DNA of 64,000 nucleotides from positions 1 to 64,000 of the forward strand of contig CANQXE010000006.1 of assembly GCA_947627725.1 (NCBI GenBank), read 5' to 3'. Below are positions 29,699-38,300 of the stretch, piece after piece. Position 1 is the stretch's first letter; each line of letters begins with the position of its first letter. The notes beneath the pieces are model-generated. The model had not been told where the DNA came from. It saw only the letters and a program-made list of their open reading frames with translations, and searched no databases. The DNA comes from an uncultured Clostridia bacterium. GTDB lineage: Bacteria > Bacillota > Clostridia > Oscillospirales > Acutalibacteraceae. Position numbers and translations under genes: made by a program.

Positions 29699-30838
29699 TT
29701 ATTTATTCTCGTAAAAATTACCGAGAAATTCAAACTCGGGAAGCTCATCGGAGAGCGCGCATATCAAATCAAGCGTTGATTCGTCCCTGACCGAGCCCAA
29801 AACATCAACATAGAAATAATAACTGAAATCCGCATTTTCAATAGGTCTTGACTCAAGCTTTGTAAGATTAAGCCCCGCCATTGAAAATCTTCCGAGAACA
29901 CGGTAAAGCGAGCCTGTTTTATGAGCAAGGGAAAAAATGAGCGATATCTTATCAGCGTCATTACCGATTACAAGCTCTTTTGAAATTACGATAAATCTTG
30001 TTCTGTTATTATTATTATTCTGAACATTTCTTTTTAAAATCTTTAAACCGTATTTTTTTGCAGCAAGCTGAGAGCAGATAACACCGATATTGCTTTTACC
30101 GCTTTGTGCGACAAATTTTGCGGCCGCAGCCGTATTAGTAAAGTTAACTCCTGTAAAATCAAAGCTTTTTAAAAAATTATTGCACTGTGAAAGCGCCTGC
30201 GGGTGAGAATAAACCTCAGTAATATCCTCATATCTCGTGCCCTCCTTGGCACAAAGACAATGCTCAACCTTCAAATCATAAGCGCCCACAACATAAAATC
30301 TGTATTTCATAATAAGGTCATATGATTCGTGTACCGAGCCTGCCGTTGAATTTTCAACAGGAATAACACCAAACTTTGCCTCTCCTCTGTTTACTGCTTC
30401 AAACACATCCTCAAACTGCTTATAAAACTTTATGGGCGATTCGGGAAAAAGTTTGTTTGCCGTAACTGAGCTGTACGCGCCTTCAACACCCTGACAGGCA
30501 ATCGCCTCGCCGTTTGCTGTCAGTCTTTTGTCGGTAACAGCGTTTGTAATAGTATCTCTTAACTCCTTGCCCCCGCCGATAATTTTGTGCTGTAAGGCTC
30601 TTGACGCGTCCATTGTAGCGGAAAAAACCGTTTTTATCGTATCTCCCTGCTTGCCGCATTTTTCGGCAACATTATTCAGTATCTGTTGCTCCCTTTCGGA
30701 ATTAAGTACAGGTATACCTCGCTCAACCTTATATTTTGCGACCTGCTCCGATATGCTCATTCTCTTTAAAAGAAGAGGTATAAGCTGTTCGTCAATATCA
30801 TCAATTTCTTTTCTCAGACCTAATAAATCCATTATCAA
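29699..30838 (-). CDS. pheA: Bifunctional chorismate mutase/prephenate dehydratase
   Basis: N-terminal chorismate mutase (LRKEIDDIDEQLIPLLLKRM); CQGVEGAYSSVTANKLFP, VIPVENSTAGSVHESYDL, RTRFIVIS, ACT region KLESRPI. Confidence 0.95.
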   Translation of the reverse strand: MIMDLLGLRKEIDDIDEQLIPLLLKRMSISEQVAKYKVERGIPVLNSEREQQILNNVAEKCGKQGDTIKTVFSATMDASRALQHKIIGGGKELRDTITNAVTDKRLTANGEAIACQGVEGAYSSVTANKLFPESPIKFYKQFEDVFEAVNRGEAKFGVIPVENSTAGSVHESYDLIMKYRFYVVGAYDLKVEHCLCAKEGTRYEDITEVYSHPQALSQCNNFLKSFDFTGVNFTNTAAAAKFVAQSGKSNIGVICSQLAAKKYGLKILKRNVQNNNNNRTRFIVISKELVIGNDADKISLIFSLAHKTGSLYRVLGRFSMAGLNLTKLESRPIENADFSYYFYVDVLGSVRDESTLDLICALSDELPEFEFLGNFYENK

Positions 30839-30854
30839 ATATTATCCTTTTCAA

Positions 30855-31928
30855 TTACATCATCATATCAAGCAGTCCGAATGCAACTGCCGCTTCAACT
30901 ACCGGCAGGGCTCTCGGAACAATACAAGGGTCGTGACGCCCTTTGATAACCAGGGTTTCCTCCTCCATAGTGCGGAGGTTTACGCTTTGCTGCGGCTGTG
31001 ATATAGACGGGGTCGGCTTAAAAGCAACACTTAAAACAAGTGGTGCGCCTGTTGTCATACCGCCGAGAACACCGCCGTTATTATTTGTTTTAAGCGCTAT
31101 TTTTCCATCTTTAATACAGTAAGCGTCATTCGCCTGTGAGCCTGACATATCCGCAAAATCAAAGCCTGCGCCGAATTCAATTCCCTTTACGGCAGGAATA
31201 CCGAAAATAATTGACGACAGGTGACCTTCAACCGTCGAAAATATATTTGCCCCGACACCTACGGGAAGTCCGACGGCGGCACATTCAATTACTCCACCGA
31301 CACTGTCCTGTTTAAGTCTTGTCCTTTCAATATAATCTCTCATTTTATTCTGTGCGTCATCGGATATTGTTGAAAAAGGAACAGATGAAAGCGAATTTAA
31401 AAGCTCCGAAGAAATGTTATTTTTATCAAACATTTTATCACGTACATCGCCTATTTTCGCAATATGCGCCCCTATAGTTACTCCCTTTTTCTCAAGTACC
31501 TGCTTTGCCACAGCGCCCGCAAAAACAAGAGGTGCCGTAAGCCTGCCGCTGAAATGACCGCCACCGCGTATATCGTTGTTGCCCTCATATTTCACATACG
31601 CGGGGTAATCACTGTGAGACGGTCTTGGAACGGTCATTAAATTTGAATAGTCGCCGCTTTTTGTATTCGTATTTTCAATAATCATCGCAAGCGGCGCGCC
31701 TGTCGTAACATTATCAAGAACACCTGAAAGAATATGTGGAATATCCTTTTCAAGTCTCGGTGTAGCTGACTTATCCTGACCGGGGGCGCGTCTTTTCATA
31801 TCAACATATATTTTATCAATATCAAGCTTTATTCCTGCCGGCATACCGTCAATAACGCAGCCGACTGCCTCTCCGTGACTTTCGCCGAAAATGGAAAGCT
31901 TAATATTTTTACCAAACTCAGATGACAT
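30855..31928 (-). CDS. aroC: Chorismate synthase
   Basis: FGESHGEAVGCVIDGMPAG, RRAPGQDKSATPR, NDIRGGGHFSGRLTAPLVFAGA. Start revised from 32003 to MSSEFGKNIK. Confidence 0.96.
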   Translation of the reverse strand: MSSEFGKNIKLSIFGESHGEAVGCVIDGMPAGIKLDIDKIYVDMKRRAPGQDKSATPRLEKDIPHILSGVLDNVTTGAPLAMIIENTNTKSGDYSNLMTVPRPSHSDYPAYVKYEGNNDIRGGGHFSGRLTAPLVFAGAVAKQVLEKKGVTIGAHIAKIGDVRDKMFDKNNISSELLNSLSSVPFSTISDDAQNKMRDYIERTRLKQDSVGGVIECAAVGLPVGVGANIFSTVEGHLSSIIFGIPAVKGIEFGAGFDFADMSGSQANDAYCIKDGKIALKTNNNGGVLGGMTTGAPLVLSVAFKPTPSISQPQQSVNLRTMEEETLVIKGRHDPCIVPRALPVVEAAVAFGLLDMMM

Positions 31929-33120
31929 CTGCCTTACCACCAATTCCGTTATAATCTTCAAAAAACGAGGGATATGATTTATTAATGCTAAGCGCATCAT
32001 CAATTACGGTCTCGCCGTCCAAAAAAAGCGCGGCAATGGAAAACGCCATAACTATTCTATGGTCATTATATCCCTTAAGCTTAGCCGGATGAAGCTTTGC
32101 TCCTCCGTTAATAATCATTCCGTCGTCAGTTTCTGTAACATCAGCTCCGATAAGTCTGAGATTTTTTACAACGCTTTCAATTCTGTCAGACTCCTTGAAT
32201 CTTAATCTTTGAGCGCCTTTAATTACCGTCTGTCCGTCTGAAAAAGCAGCGAGAACAGCTATAACGGGAACTAAGTCGGGGATATCGGTTGCGTCAATTT
32301 CCGTACCCTCCAGCTTACCTTTTACACATCTTACACAGCTGTCATTTATTTCAAGCTGTGCGCCAAAGGACTTCAGTACACTGAGTATTGCCTTATCTCC
32401 CTGCGCAGTATCCATATTAAGCCCCGATACCGTAACATCTCCGCCGATAGCTCCTGCCACAAGGAAAAACGCCGAGTGTGACCAATCTCCCTCAACCGTA
32501 TAATCAATTTTTTTAAAGGTCTGACCGCCGTGGATAAGATACCCGAAATCGGTCTCTTTTATCTCAACACCGTAATCACTCATAACCTTGATTGTCATAT
32601 CAACATACGGCTTTGACTGTAAAGGCGTTTTAAGAAGAATTGCGCTGTCCCCGTCAAGATTGGGAAGCGCGAGGAGCAGTCCTGTTATATACTGACTGCT
32701 GACATCACCCGATACCTCGTAGCTGCCGTTTTCAAGCCGACCCTTGATTTCTATCGGGAGAGTGCCGTCGCTTTTAACGGACACATTATGCTTTGGCAGC
32801 AGTTCAAGATATTCACCGATTGTCCTGTCAAGAAGACTTCCCTGACCTGTAAAGGTAACATTTCTTCCAAGCGCTGCGGCAACAGGAATCATAAAACGAA
32901 GCGTTGAACCGCTTTCAATACAGTCAAGTGTACTTTTACCCTGCTTAAAAGCCTCAATAACACCGATTGTCGCCTGCATATCCTTAGAATTAATAATAGG
33001 CTTAACTGTACCTCCGCCTGAAAGAAAAGAGCAAATCAGCGCTCTGTGGGCGGCTGATTTAGAGGGCGGAATAACCACCTCTCCGTTTAGTATTGATTTT
33101 TTAATTTTAACAATACTCAT
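31918..33120 (-). CDS. aroA: 3-phosphoshikimate 1-carboxyvinyltransferase (EPSP synthase)
   Basis: PPSKSAAHRALI, ESGSTLRFMIPVAAAL, RLRFKESDRIESV, YNDHRIVMAFSIAAL. Confidence 0.96.
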   Translation of the reverse strand: MSIVKIKKSILNGEVVIPPSKSAAHRALICSFLSGGGTVKPIINSKDMQATIGVIEAFKQGKSTLDCIESGSTLRFMIPVAAALGRNVTFTGQGSLLDRTIGEYLELLPKHNVSVKSDGTLPIEIKGRLENGSYEVSGDVSSQYITGLLLALPNLDGDSAILLKTPLQSKPYVDMTIKVMSDYGVEIKETDFGYLIHGGQTFKKIDYTVEGDWSHSAFFLVAGAIGGDVTVSGLNMDTAQGDKAILSVLKSFGAQLEINDSCVRCVKGKLEGTEIDATDIPDLVPVIAVLAAFSDGQTVIKGAQRLRFKESDRIESVVKNLRLIGADVTETDDGMIINGGAKLHPAKLKGYNDHRIVMAFSIAALFLDGETVIDDALSINKSYPSFFEDYNGIGGKADVI

Positions 33121-34171
33121 TTTGCACTCCGAATATTTTTGCTATTTCTGTATTGGAAACAGGCTTTATAAAGCTTTCACCGATATTTTTAAGCATAACA
33201 AGCTTTATACCCGTGCCCGTTCTCTTTTTATCGGCGCTCATTGCGCCTACAATTTCATCTGTACCGTGTATATCCTTCGTTTTAAGATTATATTTTTTCA
33301 GCACATTCGCGATTTTATCAGCAGTACCCTGCTCGGTTAAGCCGAGTTTTTCGCTGGCTTTGCTTATCATCACCATACCGATTCCGACAGCTTCCCCATG
33401 ACTGATTGTTTCAAAGTTCCACAGCTTTTCGATAGCGTGACCGCAGGTGTGACCGAAATTTAAAAGGGCTCTTTCTCCCTGCTCCTTCTCGTCATTTTCA
33501 ACGATAGCCCGCTTAATATCAACACATTCAAAAATCATATCCTCAATAAAATCATTCGGATTTTCATTAGCAAGCCTTTCAAAAAGAGGTTTGGATTTTA
33601 TACATCCGTATTTAATTACCTCGCCCATTCCGTCGCTGAATGAGTGCGGACTTAATGTGTCAAGAACATTCGGGTCAATAATAACCATACTCGGCTGGTG
33701 AAACGCACCGCAGAGATTTTTCCCCTGAGGAAGATTAACCCCCGTTTTTCCGCCGACTGAGGAATCAACCTGCGCAAGAAGCGATGTGGGAATCTGAACA
33801 AATTTTATACCTCTGAGATAAATCGCGGCGGCAAAGCCTGCCATATCGCCGCACACACCTCCGCCGAGAGCAACTACTCCGTCGCCTCGTGTAAGTCCCT
33901 TGTCCGCCATAAACTCGACTATATCAATAACAGTATCAGTCTTTTTTGATACCTCTCCCGCCGTAAATATATATGTAAAAACCTGATATCCCTGTGCTTC
34001 TATGCTTGCTTTAACCTTATCACCGTAAAGCTTATAAACATTTGAGTCGCTTATGAGCGTTATCTTGTTAGACGGCAAAACAGACTTAATCAGTTCGCCC
34101 GCCTTGGCAAGGAGTCCTTTCTCAATTAAAATATCATAACCGTTTTCTACATTAACCGTAAGCTTTCTCAT
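33107..34171 (-). CDS. aroB: 3-dehydroquinate synthase
   Basis: VVALGGGVCGDMAGFAAAIYLRGIKFVQIPTSLLAQVDSSVGGKTGVNLPQGKN, LNFGHTCGHAIE. Confidence 0.97.
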   Translation of the reverse strand: MRKLTVNVENGYDILIEKGLLAKAGELIKSVLPSNKITLISDSNVYKLYGDKVKASIEAQGYQVFTYIFTAGEVSKKTDTVIDIVEFMADKGLTRGDGVVALGGGVCGDMAGFAAAIYLRGIKFVQIPTSLLAQVDSSVGGKTGVNLPQGKNLCGAFHQPSMVIIDPNVLDTLSPHSFSDGMGEVIKYGCIKSKPLFERLANENPNDFIEDMIFECVDIKRAIVENDEKEQGERALLNFGHTCGHAIEKLWNFETISHGEAVGIGMVMISKASEKLGLTEQGTADKIANVLKKYNLKTKDIHGTDEIVGAMSADKKRTGTGIKLVMLKNIGESFIKPVSNTEIAKIFGVQNEYC

Positions 34172-34998
34172 TATCCGATTTCCTCTTTAATCCTGTTACC
34201 CTTTTCCATTAATTCGTGGAGCGTTTTATCATCACCGTTCACAATACTGTACTTGAATTTCATTAAGTTTGAAACAAGATCGTCAATTTCACGCACGAGC
34301 GGCTCTTTGTTATCAATAAAAAGCTCTGTCCACATATCTGCATTAATTCTTGCAACACGGCTGACATCGCGGTAGCTGCCTGCCGAATACCCGGCGTGCT
34401 GGGGCGCTAAAGGAGAAAGAACATATGAGCACGCAAGTACATGAGCAATCTGAGAGGTAAAGGCAATCATTTCGTCGTGGTGCTCAGGCGTTGTTACAAC
34501 AGTTCTTGCAAATCCCATTTCTTGCGCAAGACCTACGAGAGCATCTGTCTTATTTCTCGGTGTGTTCTCATACGGGGTGCAGATAAATGACGCGTCGTCA
34601 AAAAGCGTAGCAAGTGAATTGTCGTATCCGCTTACCTCACGTCCCGCCATAGGATGAGCGCCTATAAAATAAAAATTAAAGTTTTCTTTCTCGAGTCCTC
34701 TGCAAATTTTTGTTTTAATTCCGCATGAATCAGTAACAATGCTGTTCTTTTTAAATAAATTCTTATTTTTTATAATAAACGGAGCAATTGCATCTGGATA
34801 GAAATTTACAATAGTAATATCAGCCTGAGGAATCAGCTCCTCAAGCGCGCCCGTTTTATCTATAACCCCGTCGGCAATTGCACGAGATGAAACGGTCTCT
34901 GTTCTGTTCCACCCAAGAACCATATGAGACGTATTCTTTTTTAAGGTTTTAGCGAGGCTTGCACCGATTAAGCCAAGACCGACAATTAAAACATTCAT
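34171..34998 (-). CDS. tyrA: Prephenate dehydrogenase
   Basis: VLIVGLGLIGASLAKTL, TDSCGIKTKI, FIGAHPMAGREVSGYDNS. Confidence 0.92.
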   Translation of the reverse strand: MNVLIVGLGLIGASLAKTLKKNTSHMVLGWNRTETVSSRAIADGVIDKTGALEELIPQADITIVNFYPDAIAPFIIKNKNLFKKNSIVTDSCGIKTKICRGLEKENFNFYFIGAHPMAGREVSGYDNSLATLFDDASFICTPYENTPRNKTDALVGLAQEMGFARTVVTTPEHHDEMIAFTSQIAHVLACSYVLSPLAPQHAGYSAGSYRDVSRVARINADMWTELFIDNKEPLVREIDDLVSNLMKFKYSIVNGDDKTLHELMEKGNRIKEEIG

Positions 34999-35030
34999 TA
35001 GAAGCACCTTTAAAATAGATAGTTATATTT

Positions 35031-35059
35031 ATAATAATATATAACTTATAATAAGTCAA
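35031..35059 (-). promoter_or_regulatory. Promoter for tyrA-aroB-aroA-aroC-pheA operon
   Basis: Minus strand TTGACT-17 bp-TATTAT. Confidence 0.65.
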
Positions 35060-35114
35060 ATAACAAAAGGGTAAAAATTAATAAATTAATTAATTGTTTA
35101 TTATTACCTAAACA

Positions 35115-35146
35115 AAAAAGGCTATGGATTTCTCCATAGCCTTTAG
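35115..35146 (-). terminator. Rho-independent terminator after the 51-aa ORF
   Basis: Minus strand AAGGCTATGGA-GAAA-TCCATAGCCTTTTTTG. Confidence 0.88.
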
Positions 35147-35155
35147 TTCGTTTAA

Positions 35156-35311
35156 TTATCCGAAATAATCAAAGTCGTCACCGTCGCCAAGGTCGCCGCC
35201 CTCAGTACCGCCTGAGCCGCCGCTGTTGATATCCGATGTCATAACTACATCTCTTAAAGGGAGTGCATAATTACGAATTTCAATAATTGGTTCTTCATAC
35301 GCTTTTTTCAT
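35156..35311 (-). CDS. Small 51-aa Gly/Asp-rich peptide of unknown function, not in the ORF track
   Basis: Manual codon-by-codon translation: MKKAYEEPIIEIRNYALPLRDVVMTSDINSGGSGGTEGGDLGDGDDFDYFG. AAGGAGG is 9 nt upstream of ATG. It lies 18 bp after the 1628-aa gene and just before a strong terminator. Confidence 0.75.
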   Translation of the reverse strand: MKKAYEEPIIEIRNYALPLRDVVMTSDINSGGSGGTEGGDLGDGDDFDYFG

Positions 35312-35329
35312 AATTATCATCCTCCTTTC

Positions 35330-38300
35330 TTAAAGACCCTCAGTCGATGTTGATACAGATTTAGAATAAATTGTTGTTAATTTACCGTCTGCATCCTTAA
35401 TAATAGCGTAGCCAGCATATTTGAATGAAACTGTTCCGCCGCTTGACGGAGCCTTAACATTAACTACAAACTGATTGCCGCAGGTGTGTCTTGACGCTTT
35501 CATACGAGCAACTCCCTGCTTACCTACATTATCAACATTCAAATCAGCTGACTGATCTGATGAGAAGAGGAAACCTGTTTCAACCATCGTATATCCTTCA
35601 GGAAGGGTAAATGTGCCTATCATTGAGAACTTTTCAAGCTTGCTTTCCGAATCATAGATAGGAACTACATTATCAAGAACTGAAACTGTTGGAGGCGGAT
35701 CTTTATATTTGAGCTCACCCATAAGCGGGTCAACATCTGCAAGAATATAATCACCGTTTGAATCAACGAGTTGCATATCTTCTGTGCCTTCGGCATGCTC
35801 ACCAGTTGATGGATCTGTCTGATATTCAACAAGCATTTTGTAATCATCATAGGTTAATGGAACTAATCCCTTTGAATCAGCTGAATAATCAAATGATTCA
35901 CAAGCATAGAATGAATATTCTGTACCATATGCTACAACAACATAGCGTTCATTATCAGTTTTTTCTGCAATTGTCCAACAATATGCCTCCGGATTTGAGA
36001 AAGAAACAAGGGTATTATATGGTACTGTTTCTTCTCTTGTCGGTGATTCGCCCCACCAATCATCCTGGAAAGAATTAAAATAGCTGATTGTATAAGTGTT
36101 TAATGTTTCGGGAGTATAATTTGCAGTAATCTGTGTATCAGCGTCTACAGTAACCTGATCACCAGCCTCTGCACCATTATCATATCCGGTGAATTTATAG
36201 AAAGCATAGTTAGGAGCCGCCGGCATTGTAACTTGACCGTCAACCGTGTACTGAACATCAAATACCTTTCCGCTGTCAGTTACAAAGGTAACAACATAGC
36301 CTTCCTCCTGTGAAGAAGCTTTGGCTGTTGTAAGATAGGTATCGCCTTTTACAACAAAGCCTATTGACTTAGCCGTCACCATATATTTCGGTTCGGTCTG
36401 AACATTCTCTCTTGACGGTGCGGCATAGCTGTATGACCAAGCTACTAAATCGCTTTCACTATCATCTACTGTTGTATCCGGAACATTAGCAGTAAATGTT
36501 CCCTTACTGTCAACAATAACAGCTGTACCGTACTCAGCCGTGCCGACCTGACTACCATTGAGATAAATTGTGTACGTATGCTTGCTTAAGCTGCTGAGTA
36601 CCTCCGCAATTGCAGCGTCGACCTCTTGCTGAGTCGCAAACAGAAGACCCTCAACATCCTCGCCGCCTACATTAACATTCTTCTTATATTCAAAATCAAG
36701 CGCACTGACATCATATACATCTTCATCGCTGCCTGCCTTTGCAGCCTCTGCCGCAGCCTGAGCTGCCGAAACATCAAGTGTGGAAGGTGTAAGACCTTCG
36801 GCAAGTTCATTTATTCTCTGTGTCTCAGCGTTAATTGCAGGCTGAGCCTCGCCCATAATAGCGCTCTTCTGATCTTCAGGCATATTGAAATATGTCATTT
36901 CAGAAATAGCTTTATTCAGAGCCTCAAGATCCTTTACCGTATATTTATCATCAACAAGCTTGCCGAGAAGCGCAGCCTTTGCATTGTTATAATCCGTAAA
37001 GTCCGCCTTGTTAACCGCTGATTGATATTGTGCTATATAAACTACCGGATAGACTACAGGAGCTTCAAGATCAATTGAAGTACCATCCTCTGTCTGCCAG
37101 TCATCAAACGTATAAGATGTTACATAATCTTCAGAATAGTATGTCGGAGGTTCAATAGCATTAATCTCGTCAGTATGATTACTGAGCGTATCGCCGTATT
37201 TAACCTCTATTACTGTTGATGTGTCTGCACCTTCAGCAGTCTTGTAACTAAACGTAACCGGTATATCTTTATATTCAAGATCCTGATATGCCTGCCACAG
37301 GTTATTATATCTTGTTACGCAACGGTTTAAAATAGTATTTGCCGTCATTCCTGAGCTTGAGTAATCAAGATTTTCTTCCGCTTCCTCCAGCCTCTGTTCT
37401 AAAGTTGCCCAGCTTGCATCAGTATACGCATGACTGTTAGGTACTATATCATCTTCAATCATATCACACAGCTCAACAAGATATGAAATATCTATAACTG
37501 TTACATTTGAAGAAATCTGCTCATTATTTGACTTGGATGTCAGATAAGCAAAGCCCGCAAAAGGTACTGTCGGCTGAGTATTCCAAACAAATGTCGCGCC
37601 GAAATATCCTCCCGATAAGGTCTGATATGACATTGTCGGAACAGTTGACGCGGAAAGCTCATTTGCAGTGGTTGATGGAATATCAACATTCATATCAGCT
37701 GTGAGTGTAATTGAAGCGTCACCGCTCTTAGCCGGCTGAAGTCCGATTGTACCCCAGGAAGGATCATTGCTGTTACCTTCGGTTGTGCCGAGAATCTTTG
37801 TATATTCGTCTGTTTCAGATTCAAAAGTGTTTATACTATTACCGCCGGCATCAATACCAAAATAATCTTTCCTGTTATTTGTCTGACCGGTTACTCTGAA
37901 ATTATTAAGTGAGAAGCCGTTACTGGAAAGACCGCCTGCATATGTCGATTTCTGCTCATCCGAAAGGGCAGGAGGTGTGGAGGTGAGACTGGCAGAATTT
38001 ATCTGATCGACCGCGTCCGCTGTACCGTTAATCGTAATACTGTCAAGAGAGTTATTGTCTTTACCTGTATTATTATCAATATTGATTCTATAGGTTAAAT
38101 CAGCGTCACCGTAATTAACTGTCTTGGCATCATGAGTTGTTCTGAAAATAACACTCGAAGACGGATAACGGAAATCAAAATACCAATTATATTTGTTATC
38201 GTTTACATGCTTCTCAAGAGTAGTAATACTAGTATATGAAGCAGCCTTCGCAATTGTACCGTCAGGTATAGCCGTAAACGCATATTCAAGATTGTTGTAT

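Noticed and set aside
35156-35311. Calling the 51-aa ORF a confirmed RiPP precursor
   Set aside because: No Cys, no adjacent radical SAM, LanM, YcaO, protease or transporter; only leader-like composition, so kept as a small protein of unknown function.
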